Shown here: piece by piece, positions 34,004 to 44,016 of the stretch
How the letters are laid out: each line of letters begins with the position of its first letter
Numbering within the stretch: the first letter of the stretch is position 1
Assembly: GCF_011440275.1 (NCBI RefSeq)
Contig: NZ_JAAOIV010000005.1
Location: forward strand, 1-64,000
DNA: 64,000 nt
Source of the DNA: Metallococcus carri
GTDB lineage: Bacteria; Actinomycetota; Actinomycetes; Actinomycetales; Dermatophilaceae
Reading direction: 5' to 3'
Program-made: the position numbers and the translations under genes
The notes under the pieces: generated by a model
Told to the model about the DNA's origin: nothing
The model's database searches: none
What the model saw: only the letters and a program-made list of their open reading frames with translations

Positions 34004-34485
34004 TGAGCACCGACATCCCGATCGAGGCTGTGCTCGACCACATCGACCTCGCGCTCGACGGGATGTGCGCCACCGTGGAGTCGCTCGGGGACGAGCTGGT
34101 CAACCGTCGGCCGGATCTGCCGGGGGCGAATTCGGCATACGCGATCGTCACGCACTGTCTCGGCGTGATCGAGTACTGGGCCGGCGCGCGACTCGCCGGG
34201 CGGGAGATCGAGCGCGATCGGGAGGCGGAGTTCCGCGCGACCGGGCGCGTGGCCGAGCTCGTGCAGCGCGTGCGCCGGCAGCGAGCGCAACTCACCGAGG
34301 ATCTGGCGGGCTTCGACGGAGCTCGGCCGTATGCCGTCACCGGTCGCCGCGATCACTGGACGCCGGAACAACTGCGGGCGGTGCGCACCTGCGGCGGGGT
34401 GCTGATGCATCTGTACGAGGAGCTGGCTCAGCATCGCGGACACCTGGACCTGACGGCCGATCTGGTGCGCGCCGACCCCCGCTGA
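34003..34485 (+). CDS. DinB/DUF664-like putative metal-dependent protein
   Basis: A 160-aa four-helix-type protein. VTHCLGVIEYWAG and LMHLYEELAQHRGHLD supply histidines at the positions expected for the DinB/MST metal site, and the family includes mycothiol- or bacillithiol-dependent transferases. No substrate can be assigned. Overlaps the upstream membrane-protein gene by 1 bp; the first 21-bp array begins 4 bp after its stop. Confidence 0.8.
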   Translation: MSTDIPIEAVLDHIDLALDGMCATVESLGDELVNRRPDLPGANSAYAIVTHCLGVIEYWAGARLAGREIERDREAEFRATGRVAELVQRVRRQRAQLTEDLAGFDGARPYAVTGRRDHWTPEQLRAVRTCGGVLMHLYEELAQHRGHLDLTADLVRADPR

Positions 34486-34488
34486 TCC

Positions 34489-34584
34489 CGCGAAACGTCA
34501 CTTGTGCTCCGCGAAACGTCAGTAGTGCTCCGCGAAGCGTCACTTGTGCTCCGCGAAACGTCAGTAGTTCCTCGCGAAACGTCA
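34489..34584. repeat. 21-bp phased repeat array A (5 copies)
   Basis: The core CGCGAAACGTCA starts at 34489, 34510, 34531, 34552 and 34573, exactly 21 bp apart; the third copy reads CGCGAAGCGTCA. The 9-bp spacers alternate CTTGTGCTC and GTAGTGCTC/GTAGTTCCT, so the true unit may be 42 bp. Plus-strand orientation. It lies between the DinB-like and metallophosphoesterase genes. No open frame through it is credible as protein. Confidence 0.95.
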
Positions 34585-34682
34585 CTGAGTCGCAGCCGAG
34601 CGGCACCCCCACTCCTGATCTGGGTGTTGCGCCCTGGGCGAAAGCGCTGGCGCCGAGACCGGCCGGGCACGAGGGTGGGTGA

Positions 34683-35456
34683 ATGGTCCACACGATTGCG
34701 GTGCTCAGCGATACCCATGGCGTGTTGCCGACGCTGGAGGCGGTGCTGGCCGAGCCGGACGTGCAGGCCGCGGATCTGGTCGTGGTGACCGGGGACCTCG
34801 CGGCCGGGCCGCAACCAGGGGAGGTGCTGGACCGGCTGGTCGGCCTCGGCGAACGGGTGCAGCTGGTGCGCGGCAACGCCGACCGCGACCTGGTGGCGCT
34901 GGCTCGGGGCGAGACGGCGCCGCCCGGCCTGCCCGCGATCGACCGGTGGGCCGCGCAGCAACTGTCCGCTGAGCAGGTCGAGTTGCTGGCGAGCCTGCCG
35001 CACCCGTGGACGGTCGATCTGACCGGGGTCGGTGAGGTGCTCTTCTGCCATGGCTCACCGCGCGACGACAACGAGGTGGTGCTCGTCGACACCCGGCCGT
35101 CGCGCTGGGCCGAGGCCTTCGCGGGCCTGCCGGACAGCGTGCGCGTGGTGTGTTGCGGGCACACGCATATGCCGTTCGCGCGGCTGGTCGACCGGCGCTG
35201 GGTGGTCAATAGCGGGAGCACGGGTATGCCGTACGGCAGCACCGGCGTGCCCTGGGCGCTCCTCGACAGCCGCGGCGTGCACCTGCGCACGACGCCCATC
35301 GACCCCGAGGCAGCCGGGGCAGCGGTCATCGGCGGCAGCTCCTTTCCGCAGGTCGTCGAATGGGTCGAGGAGTATGTCGTGCACCGCGCCTCCGATCTGG
35401 AGGCTTTGGATGCCTTCGGTGTGCGGGATGGGCGTGGCCCCGGCTGGAACGAGTGA
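34683..35456 (+). CDS. Metallophosphoesterase (YfcE-like phosphodiesterase)
   Basis: A 257-aa calcineurin-like phosphoesterase with every metal motif: VLSDTHG, VVTGDLAAGP, LVRGNADRD, VLFCHGSP and CCGHTHMPF. YfcE-type enzymes hydrolyse phosphodiesters with Mn; the natural substrate is usually unknown. The ATG at 34683 follows GGTGGGTGA. It stands alone downstream of array A. Confidence 0.9.
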   Translation: MVHTIAVLSDTHGVLPTLEAVLAEPDVQAADLVVVTGDLAAGPQPGEVLDRLVGLGERVQLVRGNADRDLVALARGETAPPGLPAIDRWAAQQLSAEQVELLASLPHPWTVDLTGVGEVLFCHGSPRDDNEVVLVDTRPSRWAEAFAGLPDSVRVVCCGHTHMPFARLVDRRWVVNSGSTGMPYGSTGVPWALLDSRGVHLRTTPIDPEAAGAAVIGGSSFPQVVEWVEEYVVHRASDLEALDAFGVRDGRGPGWNE

Positions 35457-35500
35457 GGCCGCCGGGGCGACCCGTCGCATCCGGCACGCGAATGTCACAA

Positions 35501-35560
35501 CTGGCACGGCAGGTGGCGACTGGCACCGTATGCCGTGCCAGATGTGCGGCGGCGTGCCAG
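35501..35560. promoter_or_regulatory. Symmetric four-site element CTGGCAC x2 / GTGCCAG x2
   Basis: CTGGCAC occurs at 35501-35507 and 35520-35526, and its complement GTGCCAG at 35535-35541 and 35554-35560. The four sites are arranged symmetrically about 35530.5 with 19-bp spacing on each side, and the inner part can pair as CTGGCACGGC with GCCGTGCCAG. It is about 80 bp upstream of the gatC promoter. It could be an operator for a dimeric or tetrameric regulator or an RNA structure; unassigned. Confidence 0.6.
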
Positions 35561-35654
35561 ATGTCGCGACGGCGGGTGCCCGCCACAGCCCGACAGGTGC
35601 GCAGATGCGGACGGGCCGGGCGGGCGGCATACGCGCACCCATAAACTGACCGGC

Positions 35655-35951
35655 ATGTCTTCGCTCTCCCGTGACGAGGTCGCGCATGTCGCGATGCTCG
35701 CCCGCATCCAGTTGTCCGACGAGGAGTTGGACAAGCTCGCCGGCCAGCTGGACCAGATCGTCGGCTATGTCGGCCAGGTCAACGAGATCGCGGCCGACGA
35801 CGTGCCGCCGATGTCGCACCCGTTGCCGCTGGTCAACGTCACCCGGCCGGACGAGGTGCGCCCCAGCCTGACCCAGGAGCAGGCGCTCGCCAATGCTCCA
35901 GCCAGCGATCTTGGCCGCTTCGAGGTGCCGCGCATCCTCGACGAGGACTGA
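35655..35951 (+). CDS. gatC: Asp/Glu-tRNA amidotransferase subunit C
   Basis: A 98-aa GatC: DEVAHVAMLARIQLSDEEL, VDVEGVEPMSHP-like ADDVPPMSHPLPLVNVTRPDEV and a C-terminal FEVPRILDED. It stabilises the GatAB amidotransferase that makes Gln-tRNA (and Asn-tRNA) from misacylated tRNA. ATG at 35655 follows TAAACT (35642-35647) by 7 nt, so the gatCAB operon transcript looks leaderless. Confidence 0.95.
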   Translation: MSSLSRDEVAHVAMLARIQLSDEELDKLAGQLDQIVGYVGQVNEIAADDVPPMSHPLPLVNVTRPDEVRPSLTQEQALANAPASDLGRFEVPRILDED

Positions 35952-35978
35952 CCCACAACGGAATTCGAAGGCGACACG

Positions 35979-37490
35979 TTGACCGACATCATCCACACCT
36001 CCGCCGCTGACCTCGCCGACGCACTCGCGGCCAAGCAGCTCAGCTCCGTCGAGGTCACCCAGGCTCACCTGGATCGCATCGCCGCCGTCGACGGCGCGGT
36101 GCACGCATTCCTGCACGTCGACGCCGAGGGTGCCCTCGCCACGGCTCGCGCCATCGACGACCGGCGGGCCGCGGGCGAGACGCTGCCCGCACTCGCCGGG
36201 GTCCCGATCGCCGTCAAGGACGTCGTGGCGACCCAGGGGCTGCCGACGACCGCGGGCTCGAAGATCTTGCAGGGCTGGATCCCGCCGTATGACGCGACGC
36301 TGGTCACCCGCCTCAAGGCCGCCGGTATGCCGATCCTCGGCAAGACCAATATGGACGAGTTCGCGATGGGCTCCTCCACCGAGCACTCGGCATACGGCCC
36401 GACGCACAACCCCTGGGACCTCGAGCGGATCCCGGGCGGCTCCGGCGGTGGCTCGTCCGCCGCGGTCGCGGCCTTCGAAGCGCCGCTCGCGATCGGCACC
36501 GACACCGGCGGTTCGATCCGCCAGCCGGCCGCCGTCACCGGCACCGTCGGCACCAAACCGACGTATGGCGGGGTCTCCCGGTTCGGCCTGATCGCGCTCG
36601 CGAGCTCGCTCGACCAGGCCGGGCCATGCACCCGGTCGGTGCTCGACGCGGCGTTGCTGCACGAGCTGATCGGCGGGCACGACCCGATGGACTCGACCTC
36701 GATCGACGCGCCGGTGCCCCCGGTGGTCGAGGCGGCCCGCCGCGGTGACGTCAAGGGCCTGCGCGTCGGGGTCATCACGGAGGTGTCCGGCAAGGGCTTC
36801 CAGGCGGGGGTGCGCGCCCGGTTCACCGAATCGCTCGACCTGCTGGCCGAGCTCGGCGCCGAGATCGTCGAGGTGAGCTGCCCCTCCTTCGAGAAGGGCC
36901 TGGCCGCCTACTACCTGATCCTGCCCAGCGAGGCATCGTCCAATCTCGCCAAATTCGACGCCATGCGGTACGGCCTGCGGGTCGGTCCGGAGGGCGTGGT
37001 CGCGCCGAGCGCCGAGCAGGTGATGGCGGCGACGCGTGACGCGGGCTTCGGCGACGAGGTCAAGCGGCGCATCATCCTCGGCACCTACGCCCTGTCGAGC
37101 GGCTACTACGACGCCTACTACGGCCAGGCGCAGAAGGTCCGCACGCTCATCGCGCGCGATTTCGCCGCTGCCTTCGAGCAGGTCGACGTGCTCGTCACGC
37201 CGACCGCGCCGACCACGGCGTTCAAGCTGGGCGAGAAGCTGGACGACCCGATGGCGATGTACCTCAACGATGTCGCCACCATCCCCGCCAACCTGGCCGG
37301 CGTGCCCGGCATCTCGATCCCGAACGGCCTGGCCGACGAGGATGGGCTGCCGAGCGGCCTGCAGATCCTCGCCCCGGCCACCCGGGACGAACGGCTCTAT
37401 CAGGTCGGCGGCGCCCTTGAGCGCGCCCTCGAAGCGCAGTGGGGTGCGCCGCTGTGGACCAAGGCACCGCGACTGGAGGAATCCCGATGA
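35979..37490 (+). CDS. gatA: Asp/Glu-tRNA amidotransferase subunit A
   Basis: A 503-aa amidase-signature glutaminase subunit releasing ammonia for GatB. The Ser-cisSer-Lys triad is Lys80 (GVPIAVKD), Ser155 ([10 protein letters not shown]) and Ser179 ([12 protein letters not shown]). Start is TTG at 35979 with GAAGG about 9 nt upstream, the only supported initiator in frame. Its stop overlaps gatB by 4 bp (ATGA). Confidence 0.96.
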   Translation: MTDIIHTSAADLADALAAKQLSSVEVTQAHLDRIAAVDGAVHAFLHVDAEGALATARAIDDRRAAGETLPALAGVPIAVKDVVATQGLPTTAGSKILQGWIPPYDATLVTRLKAAGMPILGKTNMDEFAMGSSTEHSAYGPTHNPWDLERIPGGSGGGSSAAVAAFEAPLAIGTDTGGSIRQPAAVTGTVGTKPTYGGVSRFGLIALASSLDQAGPCTRSVLDAALLHELIGGHDPMDSTSIDAPVPPVVEAARRGDVKGLRVGVITEVSGKGFQAGVRARFTESLDLLAELGAEIVEVSCPSFEKGLAAYYLILPSEASSNLAKFDAMRYGLRVGPEGVVAPSAEQVMAATRDAGFGDEVKRRIILGTYALSSGYYDAYYGQAQKVRTLIARDFAAAFEQVDVLVTPTAPTTAFKLGEKLDDPMAMYLNDVATIPANLAGVPGISIPNGLADEDGLPSGLQILAPATRDERLYQVGGALERALEAQWGAPLWTKAPRLEESR

Positions 37491-39001
37491 GCATCACCGA
37501 CGAGGTCGTCGACTACGACGAGGCGCTCGCCGCCTATGACCCGGTGCTCGGCCTGGAGGTCCACGTCGAGCTCAACACCGCCACCAAGATGTTTTGCGGT
37601 TGCGCGACCGGTTTCGGCGCCGAGCCCAACACCCAGGTGTGCCCGGTGTGCCTCGGCCTGCCCGGCGCGCTGCCGGTCGTGAACGAGAAGGGGGTTGAGG
37701 CCGCCATACGGATCGGTCTGGCACTCAACTGCTCGATCGCCGACTGGTGCCGGTTCGCGCGGAAGAACTACTTCTACCCGGACATGCCCAAGAACTTCCA
37801 GACCAGCCAGTATGACGAGCCGATCGCCTTCGACGGTTATCTGGACGTCGAGCTGGAGGACGGGTCGACCTACCGCGTGGAGATCGAGCGCGCGCACATG
37901 GAGGAGGACACCGGCAAATCGCTGCACGTCGGCGGCTCGACCGGCCGGATCCAGGGCGCGGAGTATTCGCTGGTCGATTACAACCGGGCGGGCATCCCGC
38001 TGATCGAGATCGTCACCAAGCCGTTGACCGGCACCGGTGCGAAGGCTCCGCTGGTGGCCAAGGCGTATGTCGCCGCGTTGCGAGACCTGCTGAAAGCGTT
38101 GAACGTCAGCGATGTTCGGATGGAACAGGGCTCGATGCGCTGCGACGCGAATGTCTCGATCATGCCCAAGGGCGCGGAGAAGTTCGGCACCCGGACCGAG
38201 ACCAAGAACGTCAACTCGCTGCGTTCGGTGGAGCGCGCGGTGCGTTATGAGATCAGCCGGCAGGCGGCCGTCCTCAACGCCGGCGGCTCGATCCTGCAGG
38301 AGACGCGGCACTGGCACGAGGACACCGGGGTGACGACCTCGGGCCGGCCCAAGTCGGATGCCGACGACTACCGCTATTTCCCCGAGCCGGACCTGGTGCC
38401 GATCGCCCCCTCGCGCGCCGAGGTCGACCGGCTGCGCGAGACGCTGCCCGAGCCACCGGCCCAACGTCGCAAGCGACTCCAATCCGCCTGGGGTTATTCG
38501 GATTTGGAGATGCGCGATGTGGTCAACGCGGGCGCGGTCGACCTCATCGAGCAGACCGTCGAGGCGGGCGCCTCACCGGCCGGTGCGCGCAAGTGGTGGA
38601 GCGGTGAACTCGCCCGCCGCGCCAACGCCGAGGGCAAGACGGTCTCCGACTTCGGTGTCACGCCGGCGCATGTCGCCGAGCTCGACGGGCTGGTCAAGGC
38701 GGGCCGGCTCAACGACTCGATGGCCCGCCAGGTCATGGACGGCGTCATCGCCGGTGAGGGCACACCCACGCAGGTCGCCGACACGCGCGGGCTGGAACTC
38801 GTCCAGGACGACTCCGCGCTCGAAGCCGCGGTCGACAAGGTCATCGCGGCCAACGAACCGATCGCCGCGAAGGTGCGCGACGGCAAGCTCAACGCCGCCG
38901 GTGCGCTGATCGGCCAGGTGATGAAGGAGATGAAGGGCCAGGCCGATGCCGCCAAGGCACGCGAGTTGATCCTCGCCAAGCTGGCCCCGGACGCGTCGTG
39001 A
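37487..39001 (+). CDS. gatB: Asp/Glu-tRNA amidotransferase subunit B
   Basis: A 504-aa GatB that activates the misacylated aminoacyl-tRNA and transfers ammonia. [18 protein letters not shown], zinc-type cysteines in [32 protein letters not shown] and the C-terminal helical YqeY-like tail are present. The ATG at 37487 has GGAGGA upstream and overlaps gatA, so the frame reaching back to 37439 is rejected. Confidence 0.96.
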   Translation: MSITDEVVDYDEALAAYDPVLGLEVHVELNTATKMFCGCATGFGAEPNTQVCPVCLGLPGALPVVNEKGVEAAIRIGLALNCSIADWCRFARKNYFYPDMPKNFQTSQYDEPIAFDGYLDVELEDGSTYRVEIERAHMEEDTGKSLHVGGSTGRIQGAEYSLVDYNRAGIPLIEIVTKPLTGTGAKAPLVAKAYVAALRDLLKALNVSDVRMEQGSMRCDANVSIMPKGAEKFGTRTETKNVNSLRSVERAVRYEISRQAAVLNAGGSILQETRHWHEDTGVTTSGRPKSDADDYRYFPEPDLVPIAPSRAEVDRLRETLPEPPAQRRKRLQSAWGYSDLEMRDVVNAGAVDLIEQTVEAGASPAGARKWWSGELARRANAEGKTVSDFGVTPAHVAELDGLVKAGRLNDSMARQVMDGVIAGEGTPTQVADTRGLELVQDDSALEAAVDKVIAANEPIAAKVRDGKLNAAGALIGQVMKEMKGQADAAKARELILAKLAPDAS

Positions 39002-39924
39002 CCGTCGTCAGCGTGCCGCGGGTCGACTGGGCCGAGGGCATCGCCGACCTGCCCGGGCTGACGGTCACCGTGTGGGACCTCAGCGGCCCGCCGCCGCGGG
39101 ACGACATCGAGGTTTTGGTGCCGCCTTACGAGGTGTCCTCGCGCCGGCTGGCAGTTTTGCGAAACCTGAAGTCGCTCAAGGCGATTCAGCTCCCGACCGC
39201 TGGATTCGAGCACGCCTTGCCACACCTGCCCGAAGGCGTGGTGCTGGCCAATGCCAAGGGGGTGCACGACACCTCCACCGCGGAGCTGGCGCTGACGCTG
39301 GCCCTGGCCGCGCAGCGCGGCATACCGCAGGCCGTGCGGGCGCAGGACCGGGGCGAATGGGAGCACCTGGCCTGGCAGCCCTCCCTCGCCGACCGCAAGG
39401 TGCTCGTCGTCGGTTATGGCTCGATCGGCCGGGCGATCGTGCGGCGGCTGTTGCCGTTTGAGGTCGAGGTGACCGTCTGCGCTTCGTCGGCGCGGGAGGG
39501 CGACGACCTGGTTGATCGCGTGCACGCGGTGTCCGAGCTGCCGGACCTGCTGCCCGAGGCCGAGATCGTCATCCTCATCGTCCCGTTGACCGACGCGACG
39601 CGCCGCCTCGTCGACGCGGACTTCCTGGCCCGTATGCCGCGAAATGCGTTGCTGGTCAACGTTGCTCGTGGTGGCGTCGTGGACACCGAGGCCCTGGTCG
39701 AGGCGTGCGCGTCGGGGCGGGTTCGCGCCGCCCTCGATGTCACCGACCCCGAACCGCTGCCCGCCGGGCACCCACTGATGTCCTGCCCGGGCGTGCTGAT
39801 CACCGGGCATGTGGGGGGAGCCACCTCGGCTTTTTCGCCGCGCCTGGTGCGGCTGCTGCGCGAGCAGCTCACCCGGTATGCCGAGACCGGTGCGCTCGAG
39901 CACGTGGTCGCGACGGGGAGTTGA
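38998..39924 (+). CDS. D-isomer-specific 2-hydroxyacid dehydrogenase
   Basis: A 308-aa NAD-dependent dehydrogenase. The Rossmann motif [11 protein letters not shown] and the catalytic Arg ([13 protein letters not shown]), Glu ([14 protein letters not shown]) and His (ITGHVGGAT) are all in place. Substrate class is a 2-hydroxy/2-keto acid; specificity is not readable. GTGA overlap with gatB suggests co-translation at the end of the gat operon. Confidence 0.9.
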   Translation: MTVVSVPRVDWAEGIADLPGLTVTVWDLSGPPPRDDIEVLVPPYEVSSRRLAVLRNLKSLKAIQLPTAGFEHALPHLPEGVVLANAKGVHDTSTAELALTLALAAQRGIPQAVRAQDRGEWEHLAWQPSLADRKVLVVGYGSIGRAIVRRLLPFEVEVTVCASSAREGDDLVDRVHAVSELPDLLPEAEIVILIVPLTDATRRLVDADFLARMPRNALLVNVARGGVVDTEALVEACASGRVRAALDVTDPEPLPAGHPLMSCPGVLITGHVGGATSAFSPRLVRLLREQLTRYAETGALEHVVATGS

Positions 39925-39928
39925 GGCG

Positions 39929-40912
39929 ATGCGGGCGCGGGCAGCATGGCAGATCGTGGTGTCCCTGCTCGCGGTCGTCGGGCTGCAGTGCCTGGTCCTG
40001 ATCGGCTTCTCGATGGCCGACTCCGGGCCCACCTCCTCGCCCTCGGTGCTCGTGGTGTCGGCCGACTCGGGGTGGTCCGGCCTGGTTGCCAACCGCATCA
40101 ACGCGGTGGAAGGCCACCCCGTGCGGGCCTTCGTCGTGACCAACCGGGCGACCGCGCACGCCGACCTGGCCGGTGATCGCACCCAAGCGGTGCTCGCGGT
40201 GGACCCTGCCGCTCCGGCCGACGCCCTGTCGGTGAGCTCGGCTCAGGGGCAGGGCGCCAATGGTCTGGTGGCGACCACCGTGCGGCAGGTGCTGGCCGCC
40301 GAAGGTCGGTCGGTCACCACCACCGACGTGACGTCGACCCAGGTGGGCGACCCGCGGTCGCTCGGCGGCTATCGGCTGGCGGTCGCCTGGGTGGTCGCGG
40401 GCTTCGGGCTGGGGGCGGCGCTGCGGGCGTTGGATCTGCTGCGCCGGTTGCGCGTGCGCCTGCTCGCGCACCTCGTCGGTGCGGTGTCCGCTGCGGCGGC
40501 CGGCGTCGGCGTCGCGCAGATGATGGTGCCGACGTGGAGCTTCGTTGCGTTGCCGCTGTTGGGGATCGGCACCGCGATCGTGCTGGCCGGGTCGCTGCTG
40601 ACGGACGGGCTGGGCGGCGCCTTCGGCCCGATCGGTTTCGCGCTGGCCGCGGTGGCGCAGTTGCTCGTCGTCGCCGACCCGCAGTTCGCCGGAGCCTTCG
40701 GGCTCGGGGTGGTGCCGGCCTGGTGGCGCGCCGTCCTGCCATGGACCCCCGCAGGGTCCGCGGTCGGGGGAGTGCGCGCCCTGCTCTATCTGCCCGGCTC
40801 GGTGCAGCCCTGGTCGGTCGCCACGCTCGTGTGGTGGGCGGTCTTCGGGCTGTTGCTCAGCCTGCTGACCGGCCCGCGGCGCCCGGCTCGACACGCCCTG
40901 CGCTCGTCGTGA
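39929..40912 (+). CDS. Multi-spanning membrane protein (ABC-2/YhgE-like topology)
   Basis: A 327-aa protein: an N-terminal helix (VVSLLAVVGLQCLVLIGFSM), a soluble extracytoplasmic domain of about 120 residues (LVVSADSG...TSTQVGDP), then five or six helices ending VWWAVFGLLLSLLTG. This layout is shared with ABC-2 type and YhgE/Pip-like export permeases, but no ATPase gene is adjacent. ATG 5 bp after the dehydrogenase stop with GGGGAG upstream. Function unknown. Confidence 0.75.
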   Translation: MRARAAWQIVVSLLAVVGLQCLVLIGFSMADSGPTSSPSVLVVSADSGWSGLVANRINAVEGHPVRAFVVTNRATAHADLAGDRTQAVLAVDPAAPADALSVSSAQGQGANGLVATTVRQVLAAEGRSVTTTDVTSTQVGDPRSLGGYRLAVAWVVAGFGLGAALRALDLLRRLRVRLLAHLVGAVSAAAAGVGVAQMMVPTWSFVALPLLGIGTAIVLAGSLLTDGLGGAFGPIGFALAAVAQLLVVADPQFAGAFGLGVVPAWWRAVLPWTPAGSAVGGVRALLYLPGSVQPWSVATLVWWAVFGLLLSLLTGPRRPARHALRSS

Positions 40913-40925
40913 GAATCTGTGCATC

Positions 40926-41444
40926 ATGAGCGACTCCCCGCGCAGGCTCATCGCCATCCGTCACGCCAAGGCCGAGGCTGCCGACTCGGCGCCCGATCAC
41001 GAGCGCAATCTCACCGAGCGGGGTTCCGCCGATGCCCGTGCCCTCGGTGCGTGGTTCAAGGAGCACGGGCTGCACGCCGACTTCGTGTGGTGCTCCACGG
41101 CCGCGCGCACCCGCCAGACCTGGGCCGAGATCGTCGAGGCCTCGGCCTCCGGTGGGCTGGTCGATCACGAGCAGCGCATCTACAACGCCTCGGTGCCGAC
41201 CTTGCTGCAGGTGCTGCGCGAGACACCGAAGAAGGCGCGGACGGTCGCGATCGTCGGCCACGCTCCGGGCATCCCCGGGCTGGTCGCGGTGCTGAGCGAG
41301 GGCAGTGCGCAGCCGGCTGAGCTGGAGCAGCATTTCGTCACCGCCGCGGCCGCCGTGCTCGACGTGCCGGTCGAATGGGCCGAGTTGGCGCCGGGCACGT
41401 GCACCGTCGAAGCGCTGCACGTCGGCCGCGCCGACAACGCCTAA
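40926..41444 (+). CDS. SixA-like histidine phosphatase
   Basis: A 172-aa histidine phosphatase with the RHAKAEAA nucleophile motif near the N-terminus, [12 protein letters not shown] and a second histidine in [11 protein letters not shown]. SixA dephosphorylates phosphohistidines in signalling proteins in E. coli; here the target is unknown. GAATCT (40913-40918) ends 7 nt before the ATG. Array B begins 3 bp after the stop. Confidence 0.88.
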   Translation: MSDSPRRLIAIRHAKAEAADSAPDHERNLTERGSADARALGAWFKEHGLHADFVWCSTAARTRQTWAEIVEASASGGLVDHEQRIYNASVPTLLQVLRETPKKARTVAIVGHAPGIPGLVAVLSEGSAQPAELEQHFVTAAAAVLDVPVEWAELAPGTCTVEALHVGRADNA

Positions 41445-41446
41445 AC

Positions 41447-41647
41447 CGCGAAACGTCAGTAATACCTCGCGAAACGTCACCAGATCCCCGCGAAACGTCA
41501 CTAGTGCCTCGCGAAACGTCAGTAATACCTCGCGAAACGTCACCAGATCCCCGCGAGACGTCACTAGTGCCTCGCGAAACGTCACCAGATCCCCGCGAAA
41601 CGTCACTAGTGCCTCGCGAAACGTCACCAGATCCCCGCGAGACGTCA
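41447..41647. repeat. 21-bp phased repeat array B (10 copies)
   Basis: The core CGCGAAACGTCA starts at 41447 and recurs every 21 bp to 41636 without a single phase error; two copies read CGCGAGACGTCA. Three spacer types follow the order GTAATACCT, CCAGATCCC, CTAGTGCCT, twice, then alternate, revealing a 63-bp higher-order unit. It fills most of the 286-bp gap between the SixA gene and ilvD. Confidence 0.97.
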
Positions 41648-41706
41648 CGGGACGGCGAGCGGGACGCGCCCAGCGACCGGCATACGGAACAGGTATCCCA
41701 TCCCTC

Positions 41707-41724
41707 GGACGCGCGTCCTACGAT
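41707..41724 (+). promoter_or_regulatory. ilvD promoter -10 with GGACGCGCGTCC palindrome
   Basis: The perfect palindrome GGACGCGCGTCC (41707-41718) immediately precedes the -10-like TACGAT (41719-41724), which ends 6 nt before the ilvD ATG. Its core is shared with sites upstream of ilvB (44915) and leuB (50771, 50794). Position over the promoter suggests repression. Confidence 0.6.
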
Positions 41725-41730
41725 GCGGAC

Positions 41731-43431
41731 ATGAGCGAGACCCCGGATCTGAAGCCCCGCAGCCGTGACGTCACCGACGGCCTGGAGAAGGCCGCGTCGC
41801 GCGGCATGCTCCGCGCGGTCGGCATGGGCGATGAGGATTTCGCCAAGCCGCAGATCGGTGTCGCCAGCTCCTGGAACGAGATTACGCCGTGCAATCTGTC
41901 GCTGGACCGGCTCGCCAAGGCGGTCAAGGATGGTGTCTTTGCGGCCGGCGGCTATCCGCTGGAGTTCGGCACGATCAGTGTCTCCGACGGCATCTCGATG
42001 GGCCACGAAGGCATGCACTTCAGCCTGGTCAGCCGCGAGATCATCGCCGACTCGGTCGAGACCGTGATGAGCGCCGAGCGGCTCGACGGCTCGGTGCTGC
42101 TCGCCGGCTGTGACAAGTCGCTGCCCGGCATGCTGATGGCCGCGGCTCGCCTCGATCTCGCCTCGGTCTTCCTGTATGCCGGGTCGATCCTGCCCGGCAT
42201 CGCCAAGCTGTCCGACGGTTCGGAGAAGGAAGTCACGATCATCGACGCCTTCGAAGCGGTCGGCGCCTGTCAACGCGGGCTGATGCCGCGCGAAGATGTT
42301 GACGCGATCGAGCGGGCGATCTGCCCGGGCGAGGGCGCGTGTGGCGGGTTCTACACCGCGAACACGATGGCCGCGGTCGCCGAGGCGATCGGTATGTCGA
42401 TCCCCGGCTCGGCCGCGCCGCCCGCCACCGACCGGCGGCGCGACGGCTTCGCTCGCCGCTCCGGAGAGGCCGTGGTCGGCTTGTTGCGCAAGGGTATTAC
42501 CGCGCGCGACATCATGACCAAGGAGGCTTTCGAGAACGCCATCGCCGTCGTCATGGCGTTCGGCGGCTCGACCAACGCGGTGCTGCACCTGCTCGCGATC
42601 GCTCGTGAGGCCGATGTCGACCTGACCCTCGAAGACTTCCGCCGGATCGGCGCCAAGGTGCCGCACCTGGCCGACGTGAAGCCCTTCGGCGAGTTTGTGA
42701 TGAAGGACATCGACCACATCGGCGGCATCCCCGTGGTGATGAAGACCCTGCTCGACGCGGGCCTGCTGCACGGCGACTGCCTCACCGTCACCGGCAAGAC
42801 GATGGCCGAAAACCTCACCGAGCTCAACCCGCCGCATATCGACGGCAAGGTGATCCGGCAGATGGACACCCCGATCCACCGCACCGGCGGCCTGACGATC
42901 CTCACCGGTTCACTGGCGCCCGACGGTGCCGTGGTGAAGTCGGCGGGCTTCGACAACGACGTATTCGAAGGCACCGCAAGGGTTTTCGATGGTGAGCGGG
43001 CCGCGATGGACTCGATCGCGGACGGCACGATGAGCGCCGGCGACGTGGTCGTCATCCGCTACGAGGGGCCCAAGGGCGGCCCGGGCATGCGCGAGATGCT
43101 CGCGGTCACCGGCGCGATCAAGGGCGCGGGGCTGGGCAAGGACGTGCTGTTGCTCACCGACGGCCGCTTCTCTGGTGGCACGACCGGGTTGTGCGTGGGC
43201 CATGTCGCCCCGGAGGCGGTGGACCTGGGACCGATCGCGTTCGTGCGCGACGGCGACCGCATCCGCCTCGATGTCGCCAGCGGCACCCTGGACCTGCTCG
43301 TCGACGAGGCTGAGATGGAGCGCCGGCGCGCCGAGGGCGTCACCGCGCCCGAGCCGAAGTACACCCGTGGCGTCATGGCGAAATACCGCCAGCTCGTGCA
43401 AAGCGCGTCGGTGGGAGCGGTCTGCGGCTGA
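41731..43431 (+). CDS. ilvD: Dihydroxy-acid dehydratase
   Basis: A 566-aa Fe-S dehydratase making the 2-keto acid precursors of valine/leucine and isoleucine. Cysteines likely holding the cluster are Cys54 (ITPCNLSL), Cys127 ([10 protein letters not shown]) and Cys204 ([14 protein letters not shown]); [16 protein letters not shown] near the C-terminus is also typical. The ATG at 41731 is leaderless (TACGAT 6 nt upstream); an open frame extends far upstream only because the 21-bp array has no stops in that phase. Confidence 0.97.
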   Translation: MSETPDLKPRSRDVTDGLEKAASRGMLRAVGMGDEDFAKPQIGVASSWNEITPCNLSLDRLAKAVKDGVFAAGGYPLEFGTISVSDGISMGHEGMHFSLVSREIIADSVETVMSAERLDGSVLLAGCDKSLPGMLMAAARLDLASVFLYAGSILPGIAKLSDGSEKEVTIIDAFEAVGACQRGLMPREDVDAIERAICPGEGACGGFYTANTMAAVAEAIGMSIPGSAAPPATDRRRDGFARRSGEAVVGLLRKGITARDIMTKEAFENAIAVVMAFGGSTNAVLHLLAIAREADVDLTLEDFRRIGAKVPHLADVKPFGEFVMKDIDHIGGIPVVMKTLLDAGLLHGDCLTVTGKTMAENLTELNPPHIDGKVIRQMDTPIHRTGGLTILTGSLAPDGAVVKSAGFDNDVFEGTARVFDGERAAMDSIADGTMSAGDVVVIRYEGPKGGPGMREMLAVTGAIKGAGLGKDVLLLTDGRFSGGTTGLCVGHVAPEAVDLGPIAFVRDGDRIRLDVASGTLDLLVDEAEMERRRAEGVTAPEPKYTRGVMAKYRQLVQSASVGAVCG

Positions 43432-43473
43432 GCGCGCGGGTTGTCCCGTATGCCGTGTGGCAGGCTGCCGCTC

Positions 43474-44016
43474 ATGACGCCCGATCTCGCTGCGCTTGCC
43501 GCGGACATCGACCGCACCTGTCGTTTGCGCGGTGAGTTCACGCTGCGCTCTGGTCAGGTGGCGACGGAGTATTTCGACAAATACCTCTTCGAGGCCGACC
43601 CGGTGCTGCTGCGTCGCGTCGCCGAGGCGATGGTGCCGCTCGTGCCTGCCGGGACGGACGTGCTGGGCGGGCTGGAGCTCGGCGGCATACCGATCGTGAC
43701 CGTCATGAGCAGCCTCACCGGGCTGCCCGCGCTGTTCGTGCGCAAGCAGGCCAAGACCTACGGCACCTGCCGACTCGCCGAAGGCGGTGAGGTGGATGGT
43801 CGGCGTGTCACCCTCGTCGAGGACATCATCACCACCGGCGGTGCGGTCTGCGATGCGACGACCGCGTTGCGCTCCCGCGGCGCGACCGTCGAGGCCGTGG
43901 TGTGCGCGATCGACCGCAGCTCGGCCGACAGCAGCCGGTTGCCCGGCCTCGGCGTGCGCACCCTCAGCGTCTTCACCCGGGCGGACCTCGACGCCGCCGC
44001 AACCTCACTTCCGTAG
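43474..44016 (+). CDS. pyrE: Orotate phosphoribosyltransferase
   Basis: A 180-aa enzyme adding PRPP to orotate in UMP synthesis. PRPP motif VTLVEDIITTGGAV, FVRKQAKTYGTCRL and an N-terminal FTLRSGQVATEYFDKYLFEADP. CAGGCT (43461-43466) ends 7 nt before the ATG at 43474, so the frame starting 33 bp earlier is not used. Its last 12 bp overlap the end of the convergent RibD-like gene. Confidence 0.93.
   Translation: MTPDLAALAADIDRTCRLRGEFTLRSGQVATEYFDKYLFEADPVLLRRVAEAMVPLVPAGTDVLGGLELGGIPIVTVMSSLTGLPALFVRKQAKTYGTCRLAEGGEVDGRRVTLVEDIITTGGAVCDATTALRSRGATVEAVVCAIDRSSADSSRLPGLGVRTLSVFTRADLDAAATSLP

Noticed and set aside
41305-42879. Open frames on both strands running through array B with repeating RNVTRSP or DVSRGT-like peptides
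   Set aside because: 21 bp is a multiple of three, so the array stays open in several frames; the peptides are repeat translations fused to shadows of ilvD and the SixA gene.
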